Assembly (NCBI GenBank): GCA_965372405.1
Contig: CBDVCE010000021.1
Location: 1-64,000 of the forward strand
From: Sunxiuqinia sp965372405
GTDB lineage: Bacteria; Bacteroidota; Bacteroidia; Bacteroidales; Prolixibacteraceae
DNA length: 64,000 nucleotides
Direction of reading: 5' to 3'
The notes under the pieces are model-generated. The model did not search any database, was not told where the DNA came from, and saw only the letters and a program-made list of their open reading frames with translations. The stretch's first letter is position 1; every line of letters starts with the position of its first letter. Positions 8,195-16,483 of the stretch are shown one piece after another. The position numbers were made by a program, and so were the translations under genes.

Positions 8195-8644
8195 ATGAGC
8201 ACAAGCAAGTACATTAGCGAAACAAAATATATTGGCCACAACAAGGAGGTAATTTTCAATTATCTGTCAAATTTTGAAAACCTTTCAAAATATCTCAATG
8301 AAGGTTTATTGGATAAAGTGACCGAACAAGTTCCTCAAATTAAAATTACTGATTTTGAAGCAGACTCTGATTCGTGTCGCTTCAACATTACTGGAATGGG
8401 ACAAGCTGAAATCAGAATAGTTGACCGTGATCCACATAAAACAATTAAGGTTGAAAGCTCTGGTGGCTTACCTGTTGGAATTACATTTTGGATTCAACTA
8501 TTACCGATTAATGCATACCAAACAAAAATGAAGCTTACGCTACATGCTGAAATGAGCATGATGATTAAAATGATGGCAGGCAAGAAACTGGAGGGTGGAA
8601 TTAATCACATGGCAGATATGCTGGCTCAACTGCCATATCAGTAG
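8195..8644 (+). CDS. SRPBCC/START-like family protein
   Basis: The 149-residue protein has the size and pattern of the SRPBCC (polyketide cyclase/START-like) fold. It opens with 'YIGHNKEVIFNYLSNFENLSKYL', typical of the first strand and helices, and ends in a long C-terminal helix rich in Met and Lys. These proteins form a hydrophobic cavity that binds lipids or other small ligands; no catalytic residues can be assigned. It is cytosolic, with no signal peptide. The terminator of pyrE separates it from that gene, and TATATTTA at 8180-8187 may be its -7 box. It converges with birA with a 5-bp gap. Confidence 0.7.
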   Translation: MSTSKYISETKYIGHNKEVIFNYLSNFENLSKYLNEGLLDKVTEQVPQIKITDFEADSDSCRFNITGMGQAEIRIVDRDPHKTIKVESSGGLPVGITFWIQLLPINAYQTKMKLTLHAEMSMMIKMMAGKKLEGGINHMADMLAQLPYQ

Positions 8645-8649
8645 GAAAA

Positions 8650-9408
8650 TTACCCTGTTACATCTGAAAGGTAAGTAACTTCTTTAAAATGGTACGTATG
8701 AATTTCACCTCCGAGTTCCTGAATAAGTAATTGACCGATTTCATTTACCCCAAGAATTTCTCCCTGGTAAGTGTGTTTTTCATCCTTGTACCACTTCAAT
8801 TCATTGAGTTGATATAATTTTTGAGCAAAAGCAACATTTATATCATGAGCATTGCCACTTTTCAATTTTTGGTAATAATAGTCAATTGAATGAAGTAGGT
8901 CTTTCAAAACGTGATCTGTTTTATATTCTCTATTTTTCAGAATCTTTAACGAAATAGGATTAGGAGCATCTGATACAAACTTATACTGATTTACATTCAG
9001 CCCAATTCCAACTACCGACTGCAAAATATTTCCATTCATAATTGAATTTTCAATCAATATTCCACAAATCTTTTTACCTCCAACATAAATATCGTTTGGC
9101 CATTTTATTTTCACGTCTTCTACTATTGTTGAAAGATATTCCTCAATTCCGAGGCAAATAACTTTAGAAAGCATGAATTGCTGACGAATTTCCAAAAAAT
9201 ATGGCTTAATAATTATCGAAAAAGTCAGGTTCATTCCCGGTTCACTTTCCCAATAATTATGCATTTGTCCCTTCCCTGCTGTCTGCTCATATGCCAAAAA
9301 GACAGTTCCTTCTTTCACCTCATTATCACGTACTTGACCGATGGCATAATTGTTGGTACTTGCTGTGCTCTCGATGTTAATAATGGTTTGTCCAATAAGC
9401 TGACACAT
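8650..9408 (-). CDS. birA: Biotin--[acetyl-CoA-carboxylase] ligase (class I, no HTH)
   Basis: BirA activates biotin with ATP and attaches it to the biotin carrier domain of carboxylases. The 252-residue protein lacks an N-terminal winged helix, so it should be a ligase without repressor function. Conserved pieces include 'STNNYAI', 'YEQTAGKGQMHNYWES' (the GRGRxGR region with Gly-Lys-Gly in place of the classical arginines), 'KWPNDIYVGGKKICGILIE' and 'VVGIGLNVNQ'. The opposite-strand neighbour rsfS starts 121 bp away. The altered GRGR loop resembles other Bacteroidota homologues as far as I can recall and probably does not abolish activity. Confidence 0.9.
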   Translation of the reverse strand: MCQLIGQTIINIESTASTNNYAIGQVRDNEVKEGTVFLAYEQTAGKGQMHNYWESEPGMNLTFSIIIKPYFLEIRQQFMLSKVICLGIEEYLSTIVEDVKIKWPNDIYVGGKKICGILIENSIMNGNILQSVVGIGLNVNQYKFVSDAPNPISLKILKNREYKTDHVLKDLLHSIDYYYQKLKSGNAHDINVAFAQKLYQLNELKWYKDEKHTYQGEILGVNEIGQLLIQELGGEIHTYHFKEVTYLSDVTG

Positions 9409-9502
9409 TTTTGACTATTTAAAACGTTCTTGTTAAACTATTTTTTAAATTTTCAGGTTATTACCTGATACACGTAAAACTATTAAAATAAACTAAAAAA
9501 TT

Positions 9503-9510
9503 TATCTTTG
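9503..9510 (+). promoter_or_regulatory. Bacteroidota -7 box (TATCTTTG) of rsfS-ftsH operon
   Basis: TATCTTTG matches TAnnTTTG and ends 18 bp before the rsfS ATG. No clear TTTG lies 19-21 bp upstream. It is the best candidate promoter for the tightly packed rsfS-ftsH-LUD-DUF2007-cdsA run. Confidence 0.55.
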
Positions 9511-9528
9511 TAGTTCTAAATTCAATTT

Positions 9529-9909
9529 ATGGATAAAATGCCAAAAGTAAAGGATAGCGAAGAATTAATCAATGCAATAATAGAAGGTATTCAAAGAAAA
9601 AAAGGGATTGACATTATAAAAATAGATTTAACAAAAATAAATCATTCAGAATGTAATTTTTTTATCATTTGTCACGGAAACTCAACAACTCAGGTTGATG
9701 CGATTGCACACTCTGTTGAAGATACTGTTGAAGAAATCATAGGAGACAAAGCATGGCAAAAGGATGGTTACAAAAACTCTATTTGGATTTTGCTTGATTA
9801 CGCGAACATTATGGTTCACGTTTTTCAAAAAGATGCAAGGGAATTTTACGATCTTGAAAACCTTTGGGCAGATGCAACAATTGAAACAATAAAATCAGAA
9901 AACGAATAA
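9529..9909 (+). CDS. rsfS: Ribosome silencing factor RsfS
   Basis: RsfS binds ribosomal protein L14 (uL14) on the large subunit and blocks joining with the small subunit when nutrients are scarce. The 126-residue length is normal. Family hallmarks are 'IDLTKINHSECNFFIICHGNSTTQV', 'WQKDGYKNSIWILLDYANIMVHVF' and 'REFYDLENLWADA'. The next gene, ftsH, starts 2 bp after the stop, so the two are likely cotranscribed. This rsfS-ftsH-cdsA order is common in Bacteroidota. Confidence 0.95.
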   Translation: MDKMPKVKDSEELINAIIEGIQRKKGIDIIKIDLTKINHSECNFFIICHGNSTTQVDAIAHSVEDTVEEIIGDKAWQKDGYKNSIWILLDYANIMVHVFQKDAREFYDLENLWADATIETIKSENE

Positions 9910-9911
9910 TA

Positions 9912-11948
9912 ATGGCAGAAAATACAAATAAAAATAAGCAGAAACCAAGTTTCGGAAATTTTAAACCTGGGGGTAAAACTCCAAAGTTTAATCCCTATTG
10001 GATATATGGTGTCGTAATCCTGGTTTTTCTTGCTATTCAATATTTTAGCTTTGGAGGAGGTCCTGTTAAGTCAAATTGGAGTGAAGTGAAAAACATGTTA
10101 TTGCAACATGATATTGAGAGAATATCTGTTGTAAACAATAAGGAAGCTCAATTATATTTGAAAGAATCAAGCTATGACAAATATGCAGACAAACTAAAAA
10201 CTGGAATTAGCGCTCCTTCAAAGTTTGGGCCACATTTCTCATATCAAATTGGACCTGTTGACATATTTGTTGAAGATATACGTGAAACACAAAAGAACTT
10301 TTCTGATTCAGATAGAATTAGTGTTGAATACGAAACCGTTACCAACTATTTCGGGGAGATTCTTGGATGGATTTTACCTTTCTTAATTATTATTGCTATC
10401 TGGTGGTATATTTTCCGCAGAATGAGTAAAGGTTCTGGTGGCGGAGGTGGTGCAGGTAATATTTTTAATGTTGGTAAATCACAAGCTAAGGTTTTCGATA
10501 AAGACTCACGTGTAAGTACCAACTTCAAAGATGTTGCTGGTTTAGCTGAGGCTAAGCAGGAAGTTGAAGAAATTGTTGAATTCCTTAAAAGTCCTTCAAA
10601 ATATACGAAACTGGGGGGTAAGATTCCTAAAGGAGCTTTACTTGTTGGCCCTCCTGGAACTGGAAAAACATTACTTGCTAAAGCAGTAGCAGGAGAAGCG
10701 GATGTGCCATTTTTCTCCATGTCTGGTTCTGATTTTGTTGAGATGTTTGTAGGTGTTGGTGCTTCAAGGGTTCGTGATTTATTTAAGCAAGCCAAAGAAA
10801 AAGCTCCATGTATTGTGTTTATCGATGAGATTGATGCAATTGGTCGTGCCAGAGGAAAAAACCCCAACATGGGATCAAATGATGAACGCGAGAATACACT
10901 AAATCAACTCCTTACCGAGATGGATGGTTTTGACACAAACTCAGGTGTAATTATTTTGGCTGCCACTAACCGTGCTGACATTCTAGACCGGGCTTTAATG
11001 CGTGCCGGACGTTTTGATAGACAAATTCATGTTGAGTTACCTGACTTAAATGAAAGAAGAGAGATTTTCCAAGTACACTTACGCCCACTTAAACTTTCAC
11101 AAGAAGTTGAAGCTAGCTTTTTATCAAAACAAACTCCAGGCTTTTCCGGTGCTGACATAGCCAATGTTTGTAATGAATCAGCGCTAATTGCTGCTCGAAA
11201 AGAACGTTCAGAAGTTACCAAACAAGATTTTCTTGATGCAGTAGACCGAATCATAGGTGGTCTTGAAAAGAAAAATAAGATAATCTCTAAAGACGAGAAG
11301 AAACGAATTGCCTACCACGAAGCTGGACATGCAACTATAAGTTGGTTATTAGAACATGCCCACCCACTTGTAAAAGTAACTATTGTTCCTCGTGGAAAAG
11401 CACTTGGTGCTGCATGGTATTTGCCTGAAGAGCGATCAATTACTACAAAAGAACAGCTTCTTGATGAAATGTGTTCTGCTCTTGGTGGTCGTGCAGCTGA
11501 AGCAATTACATTTGGTACAATTTCAACTGGGGCACAAAACGACCTTGAAAAAATAACTAAACAAGCCTATGCCATGATCAGTATTTTTGGCATGAGTGAA
11601 TCAGTTGGAAACGTTAGTTTTTATGACTCGACAGGTCAAAGCGATTATGCTTTCTCAAAACCATACAGTGAAAAAACAGCTGAATTGATTGATGAAGAAT
11701 CAAAGAAATTAATTGACGATCAATATGCTCGTGCTCAAAAGATTTTGAATGATAATATTGAAGGTCATAAAAATTTGGCTGAAAAATTATTGGAGAAAGA
11801 AGTTATTTTTGGTGAAGATCTTGAGGGAATTTTTGGTAAGCGACCATGGCATAAAGAAATGCTTAGTGAGCCAAATGGAGTAACTGAAAATCAAACTGAA
11901 GCAAAAACTGACACTAAAGAAGATAATAACGAAACACCGACTACCTAA
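9912..11948 (+). CDS. ftsH: ATP-dependent zinc metalloprotease FtsH
   Basis: FtsH is a hexameric inner-membrane AAA+ protease that extracts and degrades misfolded membrane proteins and selected regulators. The 678-residue protein has TM helices at about 30-47 and 150-168 flanking a periplasmic domain. A Gly-rich linker ('GGGGG', residues 176-180) precedes the AAA domain, where Walker A 'GPPGTGKT' is at 246-253 and Walker B is 'IVFIDEIDAIG'. The zinc site HEAGH is at 469-473. The acidic tail (about 650-678) is variable. Its stop codon shares a base with the next start (TAATG), indicating translational coupling to the LUD gene. Confidence 0.97.
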   Translation: MAENTNKNKQKPSFGNFKPGGKTPKFNPYWIYGVVILVFLAIQYFSFGGGPVKSNWSEVKNMLLQHDIERISVVNNKEAQLYLKESSYDKYADKLKTGISAPSKFGPHFSYQIGPVDIFVEDIRETQKNFSDSDRISVEYETVTNYFGEILGWILPFLIIIAIWWYIFRRMSKGSGGGGGAGNIFNVGKSQAKVFDKDSRVSTNFKDVAGLAEAKQEVEEIVEFLKSPSKYTKLGGKIPKGALLVGPPGTGKTLLAKAVAGEADVPFFSMSGSDFVEMFVGVGASRVRDLFKQAKEKAPCIVFIDEIDAIGRARGKNPNMGSNDERENTLNQLLTEMDGFDTNSGVIILAATNRADILDRALMRAGRFDRQIHVELPDLNERREIFQVHLRPLKLSQEVEASFLSKQTPGFSGADIANVCNESALIAARKERSEVTKQDFLDAVDRIIGGLEKKNKIISKDEKKRIAYHEAGHATISWLLEHAHPLVKVTIVPRGKALGAAWYLPEERSITTKEQLLDEMCSALGGRAAEAITFGTISTGAQNDLEKITKQAYAMISIFGMSESVGNVSFYDSTGQSDYAFSKPYSEKTAELIDEESKKLIDDQYARAQKILNDNIEGHKNLAEKLLEKEVIFGEDLEGIFGKRPWHKEMLSEPNGVTENQTEAKTDTKEDNNETPTT

Positions 11949-12580
11949 TGGGAGCACGTGAAAATATTCTTGGAAGGCTAAAAAAAGCTAGTGACAGGCG
12001 CGGTAACATTGAACAGAAACAACCCGATTGGGAAACATCTGTTTATCTGGAACAAGGAAAAGATTTAGCTGAAAACTTTAAGACAAACCTGGAAATTGTA
12101 GCTGGTAAAATTATCCGCACTAAAAATATTGAAACAGCAACTGATGAATTAAAAGCATTACTTGCTGAACTTAGTATTGAAAAACCGTTTTGTCTTGATT
12201 CAAAACTCAAGACCGCCTTCAAAGATAAGATTGATTTCACTTCAGCAAAAAAAGATTTCGAAACTTTACAAGTTGGAATTACTCCTTGTGAATTTTTGGT
12301 TGCCCATCTAGGTTCTGTAATAATTAGTTCAGCTGGTGATTCCGGACGCAGACTTCATGTTTTCCCTGAAACACACATCATTATTGCACACGAAAAACAG
12401 TTGGTGAACTTTCTGGATGAAGGAATGGATAAAATACAACAAAAGTACAAAGACGATTTCCCCTCGATGGTAACCAACATTACTGGCCCTAGCCGTACTG
12501 CAGACATTGAAAAAACATTGGTAATGGGGATGCATGGTCCACGAAAATTATTTGTACTTTTATGTGAAGAACCATTTTAA
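11948..12580 (+). CDS. LUD domain protein (LutC/YkgG family)
   Basis: The 210-residue protein fits the LUD (LutC/YkgG) family. It begins 'MGARENILGRLKKASD', has 'GITPCEFLVAHLGSVIISS' in the middle and ends with 'DIEKTLVMGMHGPRKLFVLLCEEP', the typical 'xxTLVxGxHGPxxLxVxLl' closing motif. In Bacillus, LutC works with the LutA and LutB iron-sulfur proteins in L-lactate oxidation. Neither partner is nearby, so the function here is unresolved. It is translationally coupled to ftsH through a TAATG overlap, an arrangement that recurs in Bacteroidota and hints at a role different from lactate use. Confidence 0.85.
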   Translation: MGARENILGRLKKASDRRGNIEQKQPDWETSVYLEQGKDLAENFKTNLEIVAGKIIRTKNIETATDELKALLAELSIEKPFCLDSKLKTAFKDKIDFTSAKKDFETLQVGITPCEFLVAHLGSVIISSAGDSGRRLHVFPETHIIIAHEKQLVNFLDEGMDKIQQKYKDDFPSMVTNITGPSRTADIEKTLVMGMHGPRKLFVLLCEEPF

Positions 12581-12589
12581 GTATTTACT

Positions 12590-12799
12590 ATGGAAAAAGA
12601 TTTTGAACTTGTATTTTCAACCGGTCAGGAATATCAGGCCGAAATTGCACGTGAGATATTAGAAGATAATGAGATTCTAGCAGTTGTTCTAAATCAAAAA
12701 GATTCCATGTATCAATTAAACCATGGAAACATCGAAGTTTATGTACACAAAGACAATCTTGAAAAGGCAGAAGAAATCCTAAAAAAGTTGAAAAGTTGA
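12590..12799 (+). CDS. DUF2007 small protein
   Basis: The 69-residue protein matches the DUF2007 pattern: 'FELVFSTGQEYQAEIAREILEDNEI' followed by a 'VYVHKDNLEKAEEILKKL' helix. It is a small alpha-beta fold, sometimes annotated as a putative signal-transducing protein, with no established function. It lies between the LUD gene and cdsA, 9 bp after the former and overlapping the latter by 4 bp, so it belongs to the ftsH-cdsA transcription unit. Confidence 0.8.
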   Translation: MEKDFELVFSTGQEYQAEIAREILEDNEILAVVLNQKDSMYQLNHGNIEVYVHKDNLEKAEEILKKLKS

Positions 12800-13608
12800 A
12801 AAATCTGCTTACCCGAACCCTCACTGGAATTGTTTTTGTATCCGTTATTCTTGCTTGTATTTGGGTTGGTCAGTTCAGTTGCTTACTTATTTTTTTAGTC
12901 CTGATGCTTGGTGGCATGTATGAGTTCTTTCAGTTTTTCAGCCGTTCATCAATCAACCCTGCCCGCATTCCTGCGTTCTTTGGAGCTATCCTTGTTTATA
13001 CATTAATTGCTCTAGTTGCTCAAGGAATACTCGTGTCTGGCTTCCTATTTTTGCTGATCCCACTTTCAATCATTATTTGTGTAGCTGAGCTTTATCGCCA
13101 TACAGAAACACCGCTTGAGAATATTGCTGTTTCATTTTTAAGTATCATCTATGTAGCCATCCCTTTTAGCCTCATCAGCTTGATCGTTTTTCCGAATTCG
13201 GATACTTACAGCCCAAAATTACTCATTGGCTTATTTGTCATTATATGGCTATACGACTCTTTTGCCTACCTTTTTGGTGTCACCCTGGGGAAACATCGGT
13301 TATTTGAACGTATCTCTCCTAAGAAGTCGTGGGAAGGCGCTATAGGAGGAGCTTTATCAGCTATAATAGCAACTTACTTCCTGTCTGGTTTTGCACCAGA
13401 GATAGACAGGTTAAACTGGATGATAATTGCCCTCTTGGTAGTTGTATTCTCTACCTTTGGAGACTTGACCGAATCACTATTCAAACGTCAATTTGAGTTG
13501 AAGGATAGTGGTAATCTTCTTCCAGGTCATGGCGGAGTACTTGATCGTTTTGATTCACTTTTATTTGCTGCTCCCGTTGTTGTTTTCTATATCAATTTTA
13601 TACTTTGA
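12796..13608 (+). CDS. cdsA: Phosphatidate cytidylyltransferase
   Basis: CdsA converts phosphatidic acid and CTP to CDP-diacylglycerol, the precursor of all bacterial phospholipids, in the inner membrane. The 270-residue protein has about eight hydrophobic segments and carries the CDP-transferase signature near the C-terminus: 'SLFKRQFELKDSGNLLPGHGG' with the following VLDR. 'SPKKSWEGAIGG' is also conserved. Translation probably starts at TTG 12796, giving a TTGA overlap with the DUF2007 stop; no in-frame ATG fits the N-terminus. Its product feeds the psd-pssA pair 86 bp downstream. Confidence 0.93.
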   Translation: MKNLLTRTLTGIVFVSVILACIWVGQFSCLLIFLVLMLGGMYEFFQFFSRSSINPARIPAFFGAILVYTLIALVAQGILVSGFLFLLIPLSIIICVAELYRHTETPLENIAVSFLSIIYVAIPFSLISLIVFPNSDTYSPKLLIGLFVIIWLYDSFAYLFGVTLGKHRLFERISPKKSWEGAIGGALSAIIATYFLSGFAPEIDRLNWMIIALLVVVFSTFGDLTESLFKRQFELKDSGNLLPGHGGVLDRFDSLLFAAPVVVFYINFIL

Positions 13609-13663
13609 TAAAACCCACCACCAATTTTTCTGAATTACTCAAGTTCGACTGCCGAAAAATATT

Positions 13664-13671
13664 TACATTTG
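13664..13671 (+). promoter_or_regulatory. Bacteroidota -7 box (TACATTTG) of psd-pssA
   Basis: TACATTTG matches TAnnTTTG and ends 22 bp before the psd ATG, so the phospholipid pair probably has its own promoter separate from the ftsH-cdsA unit. The -33 region is weak. Confidence 0.5.
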
Positions 13672-13693
13672 CCACGGACTAATCATTAAACTC

Positions 13694-14350
13694 ATGAAAT
13701 TTCATCCTGCTGGCTACAGAATTATCTGGAATACACTGATATTCTTAATACTAATCAACTTAATATGTTGGTTTTATATTTCCATTCCAATAATCGATGG
13801 TCTAATCTCAATTGCAAGCCTGGTTATTCTTATTCTGATATTGCAGTTTTTTCGCTATCCAAAGAGATTTGTTGTTTTAAACGACAAACATGTAATTTCT
13901 CCGGCTGATGGTAAAATTTGTGTTATTGAAGAAGCCGAAGAGAATGAGTTCCTGAATAAAAAATGCCTTAAGGTTTCCATTTTTATGTCGCCCCTTAATG
14001 TGCATATCAATTGGGTACCAACACCTGGGAAGGTGGTTTATTGCCAACACAAACCCGGTGAATTTCATGCAGCCTTTAAAGATAAATCAGCAGAAGAAAA
14101 CGAACGTTTTACAACCGCAATACAGCTTGCTGATGGTCGCCAGATTGTTGCCAAGCAAATTGCAGGTGCTGTAGCTCGTCGCATTCTCAACTTTCTAAAA
14201 ACGGATGAAGAAGTAACCCAAGATGTAGAAATGGGTTTTATTCGTTTTGGCTCACGTGTTGATTTGTACTTACCACTCGACACCAAACTAAATATTAAGC
14301 TGGGAGAAAAAGTAACCGGATCTCAAACAATTATTGGGGAATTAAGCTAA
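13694..14350 (+). CDS. psd: Phosphatidylserine decarboxylase (short, archaetidylserine-type)
   Basis: Psd decarboxylates phosphatidylserine to phosphatidylethanolamine. The proenzyme cleaves itself before a Ser to form the pyruvoyl group. The 218-residue length matches the short class. Two N-terminal helices (about 10-60) anchor it in the inner membrane, 'VISPADGKI' and 'MSPLNVHINWVP' are conserved, and the self-cleavage site is the GS of 'IRFGSRVDLYLP' near residues 182-193. It overlaps pssA in a TAATG junction, linking decarboxylase and synthase in one transcript. Confidence 0.93.
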   Translation: MKFHPAGYRIIWNTLIFLILINLICWFYISIPIIDGLISIASLVILILILQFFRYPKRFVVLNDKHVISPADGKICVIEEAEENEFLNKKCLKVSIFMSPLNVHINWVPTPGKVVYCQHKPGEFHAAFKDKSAEENERFTTAIQLADGRQIVAKQIAGAVARRILNFLKTDEEVTQDVEMGFIRFGSRVDLYLPLDTKLNIKLGEKVTGSQTIIGELS

Positions 14351-15096
14351 TGAGCAAAGTAAGTAACATATTTTTCTGGGTACCAAATTTCATCACTTCT
14401 TTGAATCTGGCAGCAGGTAGTTTAGCTGTATTTTTCGGAATTGAAGGCCAATTGGGATGGGCAGCAATATTTATTTTTGCAGCAGCCGTATTTGACTTTC
14501 TGGATGGACTGGCGGCAAGACTTTTAAATGCTTATTCTGAAATTGGAAAGCAATTGGACTCATTGGCTGACTTAATCTCTTTTGGTTTAGCTCCGGGAGC
14601 CATGTTATTTACCATGCTGGAATTAACCATGTTTAAAACCAACCAGCCTATTTTTGAAATTGAAGCCACTCCCCTTCAGTGGGTGTTTTTATTTTCAGTT
14701 TTAATTGTTCCTATTGCTGGTGCATTCCGACTTGCAAAATTCAATATCGATGATCGTCAAACCAATAGTTTTTTAGGATTACCAATCCCTGCAAATGCCA
14801 TATTTTATGCTTCACTGGGACTACTTCTTGAATTAGGCTCACGAACTGAAATCAATGCCATTATTCTGAATCGTTTTAATTTAATGACCGCCATTGTTTT
14901 ATTATCGGCACTAATGATTTCAGAGGTTCCCATGTTCTCATTCAAATTCAAAAACCTAAAATGGAAGGATAACCAGGTTCGCTTTCTTTTTATTACATTG
15001 GTTATTGTAATGGCAATACTCCTGAAGTTTTATGCAATACCATTGGTGATAATTGGGTATATCGTTACTTCACTTATCCAAAAAGTTATTTCATAA
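14350..15096 (+). CDS. pssA: CDP-diacylglycerol--serine O-phosphatidyltransferase
   Basis: PssA makes phosphatidylserine from CDP-diacylglycerol and serine at the inner membrane, supplying Psd encoded just upstream. The 248-residue protein has about eight hydrophobic segments and the CDP-alcohol phosphotransferase motif 'FDFLDGLAARLLNAYSEIG' followed by KQLDSLAD, satisfying DGx2ARx8Gx3Dx3D near residues 58-80. The gene starts on the last base of psd. A degenerate REP-like palindrome begins 4 bp after its stop. Confidence 0.95.
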   Translation: MSKVSNIFFWVPNFITSLNLAAGSLAVFFGIEGQLGWAAIFIFAAAVFDFLDGLAARLLNAYSEIGKQLDSLADLISFGLAPGAMLFTMLELTMFKTNQPIFEIEATPLQWVFLFSVLIVPIAGAFRLAKFNIDDRQTNSFLGLPIPANAIFYASLGLLLELGSRTEINAIILNRFNLMTAIVLLSALMISEVPMFSFKFKNLKWKDNQVRFLFITLVIVMAILLKFYAIPLVIIGYIVTSLIQKVIS

Positions 15097-15099
15097 ATA

Positions 15100-15145
15100 G
15101 GTGCAGCGGATTCCATCCTCTATTTTTAAGCGAATAGAATTCACT
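15100..15145. repeat. Degenerate nested palindrome (REP-like)
   Basis: The order is GGTGCA, a GCGGAT/ATCC-type hairpin, an A/T-rich linker, then GCGAAT-AGA-ATTCAC. This matches the layout of the cleaner copy at 36671-36727, with the two inner stem sequences swapped. It abuts the 3' end of a transposase relic of the REP-associated type, the expected partner of such palindromes. Confidence 0.55.
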
Positions 15146-15388
15146 TCAATCAGAAATTAAATCATCCCAAAAAATATTTCGTAATTGCATAGGAAACTTG
15201 TGTTGCAAAAATTGAACAAATGCCCCCAAACGTACAAATGGAAAATCTTGCGCCACAACGATATCACCAAAAAACCATTCCCGGTTTGTGGTACAGATGG
15301 TTATAAAATATGCACCATTGGAACCGTAATCTCACCATTGTGCACGTGCTGATGGAATACGGTATTTGTTTTGAAATTTCTCAGACAT
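15146..15388 (-). pseudogene. REP-associated tyrosine transposase (RAYT, IS200-like Y1) relic
   Basis: Reading the minus strand from ATG at 15388 gives 'MSEKFQNKYRIPSARAQW', an in-frame TGA at codon 19, then 'DYGSNGAYFITICTTNREWF' and FGDIVV. This is the N-terminal signature of Bacteroidota RAYT proteins (Y1 transposase fold). After VVAQ about 35 residues are missing. The frame then resumes with 'DFPFVRLGAFV', normally just before the HUH (PNHxH) motif, but that motif, the catalytic Tyr and most of the rest are gone. The frame ends at TGA 15146-15148, flush with the palindrome at 15100-15145. Internal stop plus deletions make it a clear pseudogene. Confidence 0.75.
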
Positions 15389-15451
15389 GCTTGATGATTA
15401 GGGGTGAAATATGTCTTTCTCAAATTAGAGGTTATAAATTCAATTCAGGAA

Positions 15452-16255
15452 TTAATTCAGCTCCCGCTCAATTGTAGCTTGAATATCGTTAAAGCTTTCT
15501 TTGATATTATTTTTTGGGAATTTGATTTGATGAATTTCATATAGGTCGGTTAATTCACCTGCTCCTTCTTCAACCAGAACAATTGCCCGATTATAGCCCA
15601 GTTTGCCCTGAAATAAACCAGTTTCATGAATTAAATGGGGTCTTGCAGATGATGCTTGCCCGTTCTGTTCATCTTCTTTTGTAAGCACTAAAAAGGCAAT
15701 CGATGATTTAGAATTTTTTTCATCCAGAATATCTCTTATTGCATGTCCTGCTCTTGCCCCTGTTTCATATTCTTCAATCCGGTAGTCATAGGTTTTACTA
15801 AAATGATCTTTCAATAGCTCCCATTGATTGCTTTGTCCATGTCCAATAAATATAATTGGCTTTTTATCTTCTTCTCCATCGGTTCTTTCAGAAACCTTGA
15901 ATTCATGAATATCTTTATCAAAAATCTTAAAAACGTTAAGTATTTCTGATCGGGTTGGTGCGGCAACTTGAATGGTGGTATTTTCTTTTTTCTTAGAAAC
16001 GACTTCAAGCATGTAGTAAATATCATTGTCTCCCCAGTAGCAAATTCGATAATGCCCCATGTCATGATCTTCGGCGAAATCATTGAAAAATTCTTCATCC
16101 GAATCATAATCCCATGTTTCATTGTCAAAAACAATAATTCGGGCAAGCACTTCAAGCCTACCTTTCCGGGGTAAAATTTTTAACCACTTAAAAACTCCCT
16201 CCTTCAATTTCTCAGAAGAGAACTTTACATATTCATATTTTTTTTCTTTTCTCAT
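15452..16255 (-). CDS. Orphan protein with C-terminal TIR-like (PF10137-type) domain
   Basis: The 267-residue protein has a C-terminal domain (about 131-265) resembling the predicted nucleotide-binding TIR-like family found in bacterial defence effectors. It opens 'KPIIFIGHGQSNQWELLKD', has 'ETGARAGHAIRDILDEK' and 'SIAFLVLTKEDEQNG', and the hallmark 'HETGLFQGKLGYNRAIVL', where Glu211 is at the position expected for NAD hydrolysis in TIR enzymes. Residues 1-130 are charged, partly beta-rich and match no family I recognise. No cyclase, Argonaute or other partner gene is adjacent. It sits beside transposon debris, which suggests an acquired gene. A NADase or abortive-infection role is inference. 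Confidence 0.6.
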   Translation of the reverse strand: MRKEKKYEYVKFSSEKLKEGVFKWLKILPRKGRLEVLARIIVFDNETWDYDSDEEFFNDFAEDHDMGHYRICYWGDNDIYYMLEVVSKKKENTTIQVAAPTRSEILNVFKIFDKDIHEFKVSERTDGEEDKKPIIFIGHGQSNQWELLKDHFSKTYDYRIEEYETGARAGHAIRDILDEKNSKSSIAFLVLTKEDEQNGQASSARPHLIHETGLFQGKLGYNRAIVLVEEGAGELTDLYEIHQIKFPKNNIKESFNDIQATIERELN

Positions 16256-16433
16256 GACCGTTCTGAACTTACGCTAAGGTATGAAATCTATAAAAGAAAA
16301 ACACATGCTTTTCATATCCAGACAGATATAATGACGAAAAAGCTTACTAAAAAGTGCAAACTGGGTAGCTGAATGTCCCAACTCTCAAATCAATTTATCA
16401 AAGATTTCTCCAATTAAGGGTATAATAAAGAAA
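16256..16433. other. Gene-free stretch between TIR gene and cyd terminator
   Basis: About 180 bp of A/T-rich DNA with no reading frame I can support. It presumably contains the minus-strand promoter of the TIR-domain gene, but no TAnnTTTG box is evident on that strand. Confidence 0.4.
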
Positions 16434-16459
16434 TGCGACCTGCCAAAAGGCGGATCGCA
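16434..16459 (-). terminator. Intrinsic terminator of the cyd operon
   Basis: An 11-bp stem (16434-16444 with 16449-16459) with one mismatch and one G-T pair closes an AAAA loop. Read on the minus strand it is followed by a T-rich tract (16433 downwards). It lies 24 bp past the stop of the CydX-like peptide gene. Confidence 0.65.
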
Positions 16460-16483
16460 CTCAAAATTTAAGAGAGACGTTTC

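Noticed and set aside
10346..10870. 174-residue minus-strand frame inside ftsH
   Set aside because: It is antisense to the highly conserved AAA domain and has no recognisable features.
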